A DNA stretch of 64,000 nt from Streptomyces sp. NBC_01481. GTDB lineage: Bacteria > Actinomycetota > Actinomycetes > Streptomycetales > Streptomycetaceae. This document shows positions 19,686 to 28,177 of this stretch, piece by piece (positions within the stretch are counted from its first letter, which is position 1; each line of letters starts with the position of its first letter). The stretch spans positions 1 to 64,000 of the forward strand of contig NZ_JAPEPT010000009.1 in assembly GCF_026339995.1 (NCBI RefSeq), given 5' to 3'. A program made the position numbers and the translations under genes. The notes under the pieces were generated by a model. The model was not told the origin of the DNA, searched no databases, and was given only the letters and a program-made list of their open reading frames with translations.

Positions 19686-20168
19686 TCAGCGCGTGGACTG
19701 CAGCTGGTCCACTTCCCGGCCGATCGCCTCCCGCAGCGCATCATGTTGCGGACCAAGTGCGAACTGCTCGTCGCTCCATCGTTCGCGCGGATAGAGCCAC
19801 ACCGGCATGCCGACGAGATCGGCCGGTTCCCACGCGAATCGCGGCCACACATGCGCATGCAGGAAGCCATCGGTGTTGCCGAGAATCTCAAGGTTCACCC
19901 GGCGGAAAGCAGAGTCCAGGCTCCTGCACGCGCGCTCGACCGCTTCTCCCAGCAGATCCATGTCCGACAGGAAGGCCGACCGCTCGGCCCTCGGCAGGTC
20001 GGACAGTCGCTGCGCAGTCGCGTCCTGCGTCAGCAACACGGAGTATCCAGGGAGGAACTGGACGTCTCCGATCACCGCGAAACCCGCATCCAGACGCCTG
20101 AGGACGGTGGGGTTCTCGCCTCGCAAAGCGCTTCCGATCCGGTCCGCCCGCCAGTCCTCAGCCTGCAT
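19686..20168 (-). CDS. HIT-like nucleotide hydrolase family protein
   Basis: A 160-residue HIT-superfamily-like protein. The signature appears as NTDGFLHAHVWPRF (residues 98-111), with the histidine pair HAH in the position of the HxHxH catalytic triad but fewer histidines than canonical Fhit or Hint proteins. Upstream, YSVLLTQDATAQRLSDL matches the strand-loop before the catalytic region. Such proteins hydrolyse nucleoside phosphates or phosphoramidates in the cytoplasm. A GGGAGGAG ribosome site precedes the ATG. It is divergent from the thioesterase gene. Activity is uncertain because the motif is incomplete. Confidence 0.65.
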   Translation of the reverse strand: MQAEDWRADRIGSALRGENPTVLRRLDAGFAVIGDVQFLPGYSVLLTQDATAQRLSDLPRAERSAFLSDMDLLGEAVERACRSLDSAFRRVNLEILGNTDGFLHAHVWPRFAWEPADLVGMPVWLYPRERWSDEQFALGPQHDALREAIGREVDQLQSTR

Positions 20169-20262
20169 GGTGCACTCCTCCCAGTTCGAGTAAGGCGTCA
20201 GGTGACCCCGTTCGCCCGGGTGTGGTGTTGTCGCAGCCCCGGCCCGACGTCACCATCGAGGC

Positions 20263-20676
20263 ATGACGCTCTCGCTCGCCGACGCCGAAAAGATCCTCGC
20301 CGACAACTTCGCCCCCTGGGTGCTCGACCTCGGGCTCGCGGTCGTCGAGACCGGAGAGACACATGCCGTGCTGCGGCTGCCCTGGTCCGGCCGGCTGGCC
20401 CGCGAGGGCGGGGGCATGTCCGGGCAGGCGCTCATGGCCGCCGCCGATACCGCCACCGTCATCGCGGTCGCCTCGGCGCGAGGGGTGTACGGGCCGATGA
20501 CCACGGTGCAGCAGTCCACCAACTTCCAGCGGGCCGTCCTCGACGCCGATGTGCTGGTCGACGCCCGGATCACCAAGCTCGGCAAGCGCATGGCGTTCGC
20601 GGACATCACCATGACCGCCGAAGGATCGCCGGACGTGGTCGCGCGGGCAAGCACGGTCTACGCCCTGCTCGGCTGA
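20263..20676 (+). CDS. PaaI-like hotdog thioesterase
   Basis: A 137-residue single-hotdog-domain protein of the PaaI/YdiI thioesterase type, which cleaves acyl- or aryl-CoA esters. The central helix segment GGGMSGQALMAAADTATVIAV (residues 47-67, read with its neighbours) matches the conserved HGG...ADxA region, with Asp62 in the likely catalytic area, and TTVQQSTNFQRAV forms the next strand. It could recycle CoA for the catabolic genes downstream, but no operator dyad precedes it and that link is only inferred. A pentapeptide-repeat gene follows after 37 bp on the same strand. Confidence 0.8.
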   Translation: MTLSLADAEKILADNFAPWVLDLGLAVVETGETHAVLRLPWSGRLAREGGGMSGQALMAAADTATVIAVASARGVYGPMTTVQQSTNFQRAVLDADVLVDARITKLGKRMAFADITMTAEGSPDVVARASTVYALLG

Positions 20677-20713
20677 GAGGCCGTTGTCAGTGCCCCGGTG
20701 TTCAATCGGAAGC

Positions 20714-21349
20714 ATGTCCAAAAGACGCGAGCGAGCCAACGCCGACCCCCTCTCGCAGAAGCCCCCCGACCAGGACCTCGTCATCAGGGACGAGGACTGG
20801 TACGGACGCGATCTGTCCGGACAGAGATTCACCCGGCACACCTTCTACGACACCGACTGGACCGAGGTCGTCAACGACGGCGGGATCTTCGACGAGTGCA
20901 CCTTCTCCGGGGTGCGTTTCAACGCCTCCCGGCACACCAATGCCGCCTTCACGAACTGCACCTTCAAGCGGTGCTCCTTCTTCGACACCCGCTTCGAGCA
21001 GTGCAAGGCCGTCGGGAGTCTCTTCCAGCAGTGCACGTTCAGCCTCATCTCCGTGACCGGCGGCGACTGGTCGTACGTCGGGCTGCCCGGTGCCGATCTG
21101 CGCAAGGCCGTCTTCGACGGCGTGCGGATGCGGGAGGCGGATCTGACCGCCGCCCGGCTGGAGGGGGCGAGCGTCATCGGGGTAGATCTGTCCGGGGCCT
21201 TGCTGCACGGATCGAAGCTCATAGGTGCCGATCTGCGGGGCAGCGACCTCTCCGCGCTCGATCCGCTGACGGTGGAGCTCGCGGGCGCGAAGATCGACCT
21301 GGAGCAGGCCGCCGTCATCGCCACCGCGCTGGGGTTCGACGTGACCTGA
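20714..21349 (+). CDS. Pentapeptide-repeat protein
   Basis: A 211-residue protein dominated by A(D/N)LxX pentapeptide repeats, which fold as a right-handed quadrilateral beta-helix. Examples are FDECTFSGVRFNASR, FKRCSFFDTRFEQC, GADLRKAVFDGVRMREADL and GADLRGSDLSALD. The start at 20714 (MSKRRERAN), preceded by GGAAG, is preferred over an earlier in-frame codon at 20684. Family members include MfpA/Qnr-type DNA mimics that protect gyrase, but most are of unknown role, and the composition here does not settle it. It lies just before the tandem CTGACG dyads. Confidence 0.85.
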   Translation: MSKRRERANADPLSQKPPDQDLVIRDEDWYGRDLSGQRFTRHTFYDTDWTEVVNDGGIFDECTFSGVRFNASRHTNAAFTNCTFKRCSFFDTRFEQCKAVGSLFQQCTFSLISVTGGDWSYVGLPGADLRKAVFDGVRMREADLTAARLEGASVIGVDLSGALLHGSKLIGADLRGSDLSALDPLTVELAGAKIDLEQAAVIATALGFDVT

Positions 21350-21377
21350 GACCGGTTGCCGCCCGCGCACCTCTTGT

Positions 21378-21392
21378 CTGATGGATCGTCAG
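21378..21392. promoter_or_regulatory. CTGACG-N3-CGTCAG operator, site 2 (one mismatch)
   Basis: CTGATGGATCGTCAG differs from the perfect dyad at one base. It lies 42 bp (about four helical turns) upstream of site 3 and on the same promoter. Confidence 0.6.
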
Positions 21393-21419
21393 GTACGACG
21401 ATAGGCCCCGTCCAGCCGG

Positions 21420-21434
21420 TTGACGGTTCGTCAG
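21420..21434. promoter_or_regulatory. CTGACG-N3-CGTCAG operator, site 3 (one mismatch)
   Basis: TTGACGGTTCGTCAG ends 22 bp before the oxidoreductase GTG, the same distance as site 1 from its gene. It probably overlaps the core promoter. Confidence 0.7.
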
Positions 21435-21456
21435 GTCAAGGCGGAGGAGGCGCACG

Positions 21457-22404
21457 GTGCACCTGCAGGTACTGCCCAAGGGGCAGCTCTCGTACGGAAT
21501 GCAGCTCCCGGTCCAGTCGCAGAGCACCATCTACGCGGAGCCCTGGGAGGCCGCCGCCGGCGCCGAGGATCTCGCCGAGATCGCGCGGGCCGCCGACCGG
21601 GCCGGGTTCGCGTATCTGGCGACCTGTGATCACGTCGCCATCCCGCGGCGGCTCGCGGATGCCATGTCCACCGTCTGGTACGACCCCGTCGCCACCCTCT
21701 CCTTCCTCGCCGGGATCACCGAGCGTGTGCTGCTGCTCAGTCATGTCGCCGTCGTGGGGCTGCGGCACCCGCTCGTGAGCGCCAAGCAGTACGCCACCCT
21801 CGACCATCTCTCCGGCGGACGGCTGATCCTCGGGGTCGGGGCCGGGCATGTCCAGGAGGAGTTCGAGGCGCTCGGCGTCGACTTCGCCGCGCGCGGGGCC
21901 GTACTCGACGAGACGATCGACGCGCTCAGGGCGGCACTCGGCGAGGACGAGTTTCCCGAGTTCGCCGGGGAGCGGTTCTCCTTCAGCGGGCTCGGGCAGC
22001 GGCCCAGGCCCGCCCAGCGCCGGATCCCCTTCTGGGTCGGCGGCTCCTCGGCCGCCGCCGTGCGCAGGGCCGCCGTACGCGGCGACGGCTGGCTGCCCCA
22101 GGGCGACCCCCGTACGCGACTTCCCGACCAGATCGCCAAGCTGAAGGCCCTGAGAGAAGCGGCGGGCATCACCGCGCCCATCGAGATCGGGGCGATCACC
22201 GAGCCGCTGTATGTGGGCGACGCGGACTGGGAGATCGGACGCCGCACCGTCAGCGGAAAGCCAGAGGCCATCGCCGAGTCGCTGCGCGCCTACGCCGCGA
22301 TGGGCGTGCACCAGATCCAGGTCCGGTTCCGCAGCCGGAGCCGCAGCGAGCTCACGGACCAGATCGCGGCGTTCGGCACCGACGTGGCCCCGCACCTGAA
22401 CTGA
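21457..22404 (+). CDS. LLM-class flavin/F420-dependent oxidoreductase
   Basis: A 315-residue luciferase-like TIM-barrel oxidoreductase, a family using reduced FMN or F420. Typical segments are EIARAADRAGFAYLATCDH, DPVATLSFLAGITERVLL, YATLDHLSGGRLILGVGAGH (residues 109-128) and PFWVGGSSAAAVRRAA. The GTG start at 21457 follows GCGGAGGAGG and gives the expected N-terminus. It begins a two-gene unit with the SDR at 22431 (26-bp gap) and has two operator dyads upstream. fbiC at 50 kb shows the host makes F420. The substrate is unknown; neighbours suggest a catabolic monooxygenase or dehydrogenase step. Confidence 0.88.
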   Translation: MHLQVLPKGQLSYGMQLPVQSQSTIYAEPWEAAAGAEDLAEIARAADRAGFAYLATCDHVAIPRRLADAMSTVWYDPVATLSFLAGITERVLLLSHVAVVGLRHPLVSAKQYATLDHLSGGRLILGVGAGHVQEEFEALGVDFAARGAVLDETIDALRAALGEDEFPEFAGERFSFSGLGQRPRPAQRRIPFWVGGSSAAAVRRAAVRGDGWLPQGDPRTRLPDQIAKLKALREAAGITAPIEIGAITEPLYVGDADWEIGRRTVSGKPEAIAESLRAYAAMGVHQIQVRFRSRSRSELTDQIAAFGTDVAPHLN

Positions 22405-22430
22405 CCCGCACCTGAACCGAGGAGAGTGGC

Positions 22431-23192
22431 ATGGGAAAGCTCGACGGACGCGTGGTCCTGATCACCGGCGCGGCGCGCGGCCAGGGCGAACAGGAGGCGC
22501 GGCTCTTCGCGGCCGAGGGCGCCAGGGTGGTGCTCGCCGATGTGCTCGACGACCAGGGCGAGGCCCTCGCCAAGGAGCTGGGCGAGGGCACCGCCGTGTA
22601 CGTCCGTCTCGACGTCGGCCGGGAGGACGACTGGACCGCCGCCGTCGCCGCCGCGAAGGACGCGTTCGGGAAGATCGACGGGCTGGTCAACAACGCGGGC
22701 ATTCTGCGCTTCAACGAGCTGGTCTCCACGCCGCTGGAGGAGTTCCAGCAGGTCATCCAGGTCAACCAGATCGGTTGCTTCCTCGGCATCCGCACCCTCG
22801 CGCCCGAGATCGAGGCCGCCGGCGGCGGGACGATCGTCAACACCGCCTCGTACACGGCCCTGACGGGCATGGCGGGCGTGGGTGCGTACGCCGCGACGAA
22901 GCACGCGATCCTCGGCCTGACCCGGGTCGCCGCGCTGGAGCTGGCCGCGAAGAAGATACGCGTCAACGCGGTCTGCCCGGGCGCGGTGGACACCCCGATG
23001 AGCAATCCGGACGGCGTGGACCCGGCGGCGGTGGGCGCGCTGTACCAGACGCTCGTGCCGCTCGGCCGGGTCGGGCTGCCGGAGGAGGTGGCGCGGCTCG
23101 CGCTCTTCCTGAGCGGCGAGGACTCCTCGTACATCACCGGGCAGCCCTTCGTCATCGACGGCGGCTGGCTGGCCGGAGTGAGCCTCTTCTGA
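22431..23192 (+). CDS. Short-chain dehydrogenase/reductase (classical SDR)
   Basis: A 253-residue classical SDR. The Rossmann motif is TGAARGQG (residues 13-20), with VLADVLDD after strand 2, where the Asp suggests NAD(H) preference, then NNAG near 84-87. The catalytic residues are Ser in NTASYTAL, Tyr153 and Lys157 (YAATK). The ending ITGQPFVIDGGW is standard. The sequence resembles 3-alpha/20-beta-hydroxysteroid and cyclic-alcohol dehydrogenases. GAGGAGAG precedes the ATG. Placed directly after the oxidoreductase gene, it likely oxidises an alcohol or reduces a ketone in the same pathway. Confidence 0.9.
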   Translation: MGKLDGRVVLITGAARGQGEQEARLFAAEGARVVLADVLDDQGEALAKELGEGTAVYVRLDVGREDDWTAAVAAAKDAFGKIDGLVNNAGILRFNELVSTPLEEFQQVIQVNQIGCFLGIRTLAPEIEAAGGGTIVNTASYTALTGMAGVGAYAATKHAILGLTRVAALELAAKKIRVNAVCPGAVDTPMSNPDGVDPAAVGALYQTLVPLGRVGLPEEVARLALFLSGEDSSYITGQPFVIDGGWLAGVSLF

Positions 23193-23210
23193 GCGGGGCC
23201 GTTGGCGGGC

Positions 23211-23225
23211 CTGACGATGCGTCAG
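23211..23225. promoter_or_regulatory. CTGACG-N3-CGTCAG operator, site 4
   Basis: CTGACGATGCGTCAG is a perfect dyad 18 bp after the SDR stop and 62 bp upstream of site 5. A half-site TGACGG follows at 23230. Confidence 0.7.
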
Positions 23226-23272
23226 CTATTGACGGCTCACCCGCGCGGTGGAACAGTCGGGCACATCCAGAT

Positions 23273-23287
23273 CTGACGGTTCGTCAG
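23273..23287. promoter_or_regulatory. CTGACG-N3-CGTCAG operator, site 5
   Basis: CTGACGGTTCGTCAG is a perfect dyad ending 26 bp before the TTG start of the next oxidoreductase. Confidence 0.75.
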
Positions 23288-23313
23288 AAACATCAGGACG
23301 GTGGTGAACCCCC

Positions 23314-24435
23314 TTGGAATTCGGGCTCTTTGTACAGGGATACGTCGGCAAGCGCGCCGAGACCGACCCGCTCGCCGAGCACAAGGCGCTGATGGAGGAG
23401 ACCGAGTACGTCATCCAGGCGGACAAATCCGGGTTCAAATACGCCTGGGCCTCCGAGCACCACTTCCTGGAGGAGTACTCCCACCTGTCGGCCAACGATG
23501 TCTTCCTCGGCTACCTCGCGCACGCGACGGACCGGATCCATCTGGGCTCGGGCATCTTCAACCCGCTGGCGCCCGTCAACCATCCCGTGAAGGTCGCCGA
23601 GAAGGTTGCCATGCTCGACCATCTCTCCGAGGGTCGCTTCGAGTTCGGCTCCGGGCGCGGGGCGGGCTCGCACGAGATCCTGGGGTTCATACCGGGCGTC
23701 ACCGATATGAACTACACCAAGGAACTCTGGGAAGAGACCATCGCCGAGTTCCCCAAAATGTGGCTTCAGGACGAGTACGTCGGCTTCCAGGGCAAGCACT
23801 GGTCGCTGCCGCCGCGCAAGGTGCTGCCCAAGCCGTACGGGAAGTCCCACCCCGCCATGTGGTACGCCGCCGGGTCGCCGCCGTCGTACGCCATGGCGGC
23901 CAAGAAGGGCCTCGGCGTTCTCGGCTTCAGCGTGCAGAAGGTCTCCGACATGGAGTGGGTGCTGGAGCAGTACAAGACGGCGATCATCGAGGCCGAGCCG
24001 GTCGGGGACTTCGTCAACGACAACGTGATGGTGACGTCGACCGCGATCTGCGCGCCGACGCACGAGGAGGCGGTACGTATCGCGGCGGGCGGCGGGCTGC
24101 ACTACCTGCAGTCGCTGGTCTTCCGGTACCACGACACCTTCCCGCGGCCCGAGGGCTTCCCGGTGTGGCCGGAGACCCTGCCCGAGTTCAACGAGGAGAT
24201 CATCGAGCTGCTCATCGCGGAGGAGCTGCTGATCTGCGGTGATCCGGACGAGGTCTTCCGCCAGTGCAAGAGGTGGGAGCAGGCGGGGGCGGACCAGTTG
24301 TCGTTCGGGATGCCGATCGGGATCTCCCGGGAGGACACGCTGCAGTCGATCCGGCTGATCGGTGAGCACGTGATCCCGAAGATCGACACGGATCCGGTGC
24401 ACCGGACGACGCGTTTCCGCGGGGCGGCGGGCTGA
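23314..24435 (+). CDS. LLM-class flavin-dependent oxidoreductase
   Basis: A 373-residue luciferase-like monooxygenase of the longer bacterial type (LuxA-like). The start is TTG at 23314, giving MEFGLFVQGYVGKR, the expected family N-terminus; no in-frame ATG or GTG lies nearby. Core segments are YAWASEHHFLEEYSHLS, IHLGSGIFNPLAP, HPVKVAEKVAMLDHLSEGR and FGSGRGAGSHE (residues 113-123). It has two perfect CTGACG dyads upstream and a large GC-rich inverted repeat after it. With the amidohydrolase and aldehyde dehydrogenase that follow, it may start a catabolic sequence of oxidation, hydrolysis and aldehyde oxidation. The substrate is unknown. Confidence 0.88.
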   Translation: MEFGLFVQGYVGKRAETDPLAEHKALMEETEYVIQADKSGFKYAWASEHHFLEEYSHLSANDVFLGYLAHATDRIHLGSGIFNPLAPVNHPVKVAEKVAMLDHLSEGRFEFGSGRGAGSHEILGFIPGVTDMNYTKELWEETIAEFPKMWLQDEYVGFQGKHWSLPPRKVLPKPYGKSHPAMWYAAGSPPSYAMAAKKGLGVLGFSVQKVSDMEWVLEQYKTAIIEAEPVGDFVNDNVMVTSTAICAPTHEEAVRIAAGGGLHYLQSLVFRYHDTFPRPEGFPVWPETLPEFNEEIIELLIAEELLICGDPDEVFRQCKRWEQAGADQLSFGMPIGISREDTLQSIRLIGEHVIPKIDTDPVHRTTRFRGAAG

Positions 24436-24462
24436 GGCTGCCGCGGCGCCTGCGGCGGGCTT

Positions 24463-24720
24463 TGTCCCCGCCCCGCCCTTTCCCGTAACCGGGGGCGCTG
24501 CCCCCGGACCCCCGCGCCTCAATCGCCGGCGGGGCTGGATTGTGCGTGCGGGACCACGCCTCAAAGCCGGCGCGGCTGGAGGTGCGGCCCTGCCGCACAT
24601 CCAGCCCGTCCGGCGATTGAGGACATGCGGCCGAAGGTCGCATACGGGGTCCGGGGCGAAGCCCCGTCGGGGGTCTGGGGGCTTGCCCCCAGTTACGGGA
24701 AGGGGCGGGGTGGGGAAAAC
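24463..24720. repeat. Streptomyces-type GC-rich long inverted repeat
   Basis: Arm 1 (about 24463-24540) and arm 2 (about 24596-24720) are reverse complements over most of their length. Shared blocks are CCCGCCC(T/C)TTCCCGTAAC, GGGGGC-loop-GCCCCC hairpins, GACCCCCG and CTCAATCGCCGG. Arm 2 carries about 45 extra bases with two small hairpins of its own. A third partial core (CCTCAAAGCCGGCGCGGCTGG) lies between the arms at about 24556-24576. Such elements are common between Streptomyces operons and can form a very long hairpin. The rest of the 24436-24891 gap holds no gene. Confidence 0.75.
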
Positions 24721-24891
24721 CTCCCGCCCCCACAGAACGGCGGCGGCCTCCCGGACCGCCGTCCCCGGGCTCCGGCCGGGTGTCCGTCGGCAGCGGCCTG
24801 CCGCACGCGCCCCGGCCGGAGCCATGAAACGGCCAAGACGGCCAACGGCCAAGACAACCAGGACGACCAACACCGCGCTGAAGGGACCGTC

Positions 24892-26631
24892 ATGCTCGAC
24901 CACCTCATCCGCTCGGCGACCGTCGTGGACGGGACGGGCGCGCCCGCGTACGTCGCCGACGTCGGGATACGGGACGGACGCATCGCCGTCATCGCCGCCC
25001 CCGGGACCCTCGACGAGGCGGCCACGACGAGCGAGGACGCGTCCGGGCTCATCCTCACCCCCGGGTTCGTCGACCCGCACACGCACTACGACGCGCAGCT
25101 GTTCTGGGATCCGTACGCGACCCCCTCCATGAACCACGGTGTGACGACCGTCGCCGGCGGCAACTGCGGCTTCACACTCGCGCCCCTGAACCCCGACCGT
25201 CCCGAGGACGCCGACTACACGCGCCGCATGATGTCCAAGGTGGAGGGCATGTCCCTGGTCGCCCTGGAGGAGGGCGCGCCCTGGAACTGGCACACCTTCG
25301 GCGAGTATCTGGACGCCCTGGAGGGCCGGATCGCCGTCAACGCGGGCTTCATGGTGGGGCATTGCGCGCTGCGCAGGCATGTCATGGGACCCGACGCGGT
25401 CGGCGGGCAGCCCACGCCCGAGCAGCTGGACGAGATGCTCAGGCTCTTCCACGACGCGATGGACGCGGGCGCGTGGGGGCTGTCCACCACCCAGTCGTCC
25501 ACCCATTCCGACGGTGACGGCAAGCCGGTCGCCTCCCGCCACGCGAAGCCGGAGGAACTCCTCGCGCTGTCCCGGGCCGTCGCCGAACACGAGGGCACCC
25601 AGCTCGAAGCGATCGTCGCGGGCTGCCTGGACCAGTTCGCCGACGAGGAGATCGACCTCTTCGTCGAGATGAGCGCGGCCGCCGGACGGCCGCTGAACTG
25701 GAACGTCCTGACCATCGACGCGTCCGTGCCCGAGCGGGTGCCGCGCCAGCTCACAGCGAGCGAGCGTGCCCGCAAGGCCGGCGGCCGCATCGTCGCCCTG
25801 ACCATGCCGATCCTCACCCCCATGAACATGTCGCTCGGCACCTTCTGCGCGCTCAACCTCATCCCCGGCTGGGGCGAGATCCTCGGCCTGCCCGTCCCCG
25901 AGCGGATCGAGAAGCTGCGCGACCGGGCCGTACGGGAGGAGATGCTGCGCCGGGCCGACAGCAAGGAGGCCGGTGTCTTCCGGCGCCTGGCGAACTTCGG
26001 GCGGTACGTCATCGGCGACACGTACTCCAGGGAGAACGAGGGCCTGCGCGGACGCGTCGTGAAGGACATCGCCGCCGAGCGCGGCCAGGAACCCTTCCAC
26101 TGCCTCGTAGAGATCTGCGCCAACGACCAGTTGCGTACGGTCCTTTGGCCCATGCCGACCGACAACGACCCCGCCTCCTGGGAGCTGCGCCAGCAGACCT
26201 GGCAGCACGAGGACGTCATGCTCGGCGGCTCCGACGCGGGCGCGCACCTGGACCGGATGTGCGGCGCCCCGTACACCACCCGCTTCCTCGGTGACTGTCT
26301 GCGCGGTCGCAGGCTGCTCGGCCTGGAGGAAGCCGTGAAGATGCTGACCGACGACCCGGCGCAGCTCTTCGGCCTGCGCGAACGCGGCCGCGTCCAGGAA
26401 GGCTGGCATGCGGACCTCGTGCTGTTCGACCCGGAGCGGATCGAGGCGGGCCCGGCCACGCTCGTGCACGATCTGCCGGGCGACAGCCCCCGACTGGACT
26501 CGCGCGCGATCGGCATCGTGTCGGTGCGCGTCAACGGCGTCGAGACGATACGGGACGACAAGGTGACGGGCGCGGTGCCGGGCACGGTGCTCAGGTCGGG
26601 CCGCGACACAAGGACCGTGAGTACGAAGTGA
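24892..26631 (+). CDS. N-acyl-D-amino-acid deacylase-family amidohydrolase
   Basis: A 579-residue amidohydrolase of the D-aminoacylase group. The N-terminal beta-sandwich is followed by the metal motif PGFVDPHTHYDAQLFWDP (HxH near residues 66-68), HGVTTVAGGNCGF, and the late metal-ligand Asp in LGGSDAGAHLDRMCGAPY. The ATG at 24892 with AAGGGA before it is chosen; the frame stays open upstream through the repeat region but that is not coding-like. It overlaps the aldehyde dehydrogenase gene by 4 bases. Family members cleave N-acyl-D-amino acids, but many actinobacterial relatives in catabolic clusters have other amide or ester substrates, so the specificity is open. Confidence 0.87.
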   Translation: MLDHLIRSATVVDGTGAPAYVADVGIRDGRIAVIAAPGTLDEAATTSEDASGLILTPGFVDPHTHYDAQLFWDPYATPSMNHGVTTVAGGNCGFTLAPLNPDRPEDADYTRRMMSKVEGMSLVALEEGAPWNWHTFGEYLDALEGRIAVNAGFMVGHCALRRHVMGPDAVGGQPTPEQLDEMLRLFHDAMDAGAWGLSTTQSSTHSDGDGKPVASRHAKPEELLALSRAVAEHEGTQLEAIVAGCLDQFADEEIDLFVEMSAAAGRPLNWNVLTIDASVPERVPRQLTASERARKAGGRIVALTMPILTPMNMSLGTFCALNLIPGWGEILGLPVPERIEKLRDRAVREEMLRRADSKEAGVFRRLANFGRYVIGDTYSRENEGLRGRVVKDIAAERGQEPFHCLVEICANDQLRTVLWPMPTDNDPASWELRQQTWQHEDVMLGGSDAGAHLDRMCGAPYTTRFLGDCLRGRRLLGLEEAVKMLTDDPAQLFGLRERGRVQEGWHADLVLFDPERIEAGPATLVHDLPGDSPRLDSRAIGIVSVRVNGVETIRDDKVTGAVPGTVLRSGRDTRTVSTK

Positions 26632-28079
26632 CGCAGAGGCTGTTCATAGGAGGGGAGTGGGTCGAGCCCGACGGCGGGTACTACGACGTCGTCAACCCGG
26701 CGACCGAGGAAGTCGTCGGGCAGGCTCCCGAAGCGAGCCGTGAGCAGGTGTACGCCGCGGCCACCGCCGCCCGCGAGGCCTTCACCGCCTGGTCGCGCAC
26801 CAAACCGGAGGAGCGCGCCCGGATCCTGGACGCGGCCGCCGACGTCATCCAGCGCGAGGCCGAACCGTACGCGGCGCTCGCCCGGGCCGAGAGCGGTGCG
26901 ACCACCGCCACCGCGCGCGGTATGCAGGTCGCGGTGGGCGCGGCGCGCTTCAGGCGGTACGCGAAGGGCGCGCTGGAACCGGTGGAGCAGGGGCTGCCGC
27001 CGCAGATCAACGCCGCCGGACCGATGGGGAAGGCGGGCGTCTTCGGGGCGCTCGCCGTACGCCGCCCGGTCGGCGTCGTCACCTGCATCACCTCGTACAA
27101 CAACCCCTGGGCCAACCCGGCGGGCAAGGTCGCGCCCGCGCTCTCCATGGGCAACACGGTGGTGGTGAAGCCCGCCCCGCAGGACCCCCTGTCCGTCTAC
27201 AAGATGGCCGAAGCCCTCGCGGAGGCGGGCGCACCGCCCGGCATCGTGAACGTGGTGACCGGCTCCGCACCGGCCGTCGGCGAGGCCGCGGTCGACTCCC
27301 CGGACGTCGACATGGTCAGCTTCACCGGCTCGACGGCCGTCGGGCAGCGCATCGCCGAGGTCTGCGGCCGCGGTATGAAGCGCCAGCTGATGGAGCTGGG
27401 CGGCAAGGGCGCGGCGCTCGTCTTCGACGACGCGGACGTGGACTTGGCGGTGATCGGCATCGGCACGACGTTCTCCTTCTACAGCGGCCAGATCTGTACG
27501 GCGCCGACGCGGGTGATCGCGCAGCGCGGGATCTACGACGTCCTGGTCGAGAAGCTGACCGGCTGTCTGACGTACATGAAGGTCGGCGACCCGGCGGCAC
27601 AGGGCACGGTGGTCGGCCCGGTGATCTCGGCGGCGCACCGCGACCGGGTCGAGTCGTACATCGAACTGGGCAGGAAGGAAGGCGCGCGGCTCGTCGCGGG
27701 CGGCGAACGTCCCGCGTTCGAGAAGGGTTTCTATGTCGCCCCGACGCTTTTCGCGGACTGCACGAACGACATGAGAGTGGTGCGGGAGGAGATCTTCGGC
27801 CCGGTGGTGGTCGTGGTCCCCTTCGACGACGAGGACGAGGGTGTCGCGCTGGCGAACGACAGCGACTACGGCCTTGTCGACTACGTCTGGTCGGGGGACG
27901 TGGCGCGGGCTTTCCGGGTCGCCGGCGAGCTGCGGGCGGGCGGGGTCGGCGTGAACACGATCGGCCGGAACATGGAGGCGCCGTTCGGGGGGTTCAAGAA
28001 GAGCGGCGTGGGCCGGGACGTGGGCTCGTACGCGCTGCACGCGTACAGCGAGCTGCAGGCGGTGGTGTGGCCGGGCTGA
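26628..28079 (+). CDS. Aldehyde dehydrogenase family protein
   Basis: A 483-residue NAD(P)-dependent aldehyde dehydrogenase of the usual length. Visible are the N-terminal RLFIGGEWVEP, the cofactor-binding SFTGSTAVGQRIAE, the general base Glu256 in LMELGGKG, the nucleophile Cys290 in SGQICTAPTR, EEIFGPVV, and PFGGFKKSGVGRD at the end. The GTG start overlaps the preceding stop (GTGA), so the two genes are translationally coupled. It would turn an aldehyde from the upstream reactions into an acid. A terminator follows. Confidence 0.92.
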   Translation: MTQRLFIGGEWVEPDGGYYDVVNPATEEVVGQAPEASREQVYAAATAAREAFTAWSRTKPEERARILDAAADVIQREAEPYAALARAESGATTATARGMQVAVGAARFRRYAKGALEPVEQGLPPQINAAGPMGKAGVFGALAVRRPVGVVTCITSYNNPWANPAGKVAPALSMGNTVVVKPAPQDPLSVYKMAEALAEAGAPPGIVNVVTGSAPAVGEAAVDSPDVDMVSFTGSTAVGQRIAEVCGRGMKRQLMELGGKGAALVFDDADVDLAVIGIGTTFSFYSGQICTAPTRVIAQRGIYDVLVEKLTGCLTYMKVGDPAAQGTVVGPVISAAHRDRVESYIELGRKEGARLVAGGERPAFEKGFYVAPTLFADCTNDMRVVREEIFGPVVVVVPFDDEDEGVALANDSDYGLVDYVWSGDVARAFRVAGELRAGGVGVNTIGRNMEAPFGGFKKSGVGRDVGSYALHAYSELQAVVWPG

Positions 28080-28121
28080 ACCGGCGCCCCCAACGGGCAG
28101 GTGAGAATGGCTCGTTGAGGC

Positions 28122-28153
28122 CCAGACCCGGCGCCGGGGGACGCCGGGTCTGG
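28122..28153. terminator. Terminator between convergent genes
   Basis: CCAGACCCGGCG and CGCCGGGTCTGG form a 12-bp stem with an 8-base loop, 42 bases after the aldehyde dehydrogenase stop and 25 before the end of the convergent PHP gene. Confidence 0.8.
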
Positions 28154-28177
28154 TCACGCACCCGCGCTCGCGGGAGT

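Noticed and set aside
24625..24891. 89-codon N-terminal extension of the D-aminoacylase-type gene
   Set aside because: It translates the GC-rich inverted repeat; the real start at 24892 has a ribosome site and the family N-terminus.
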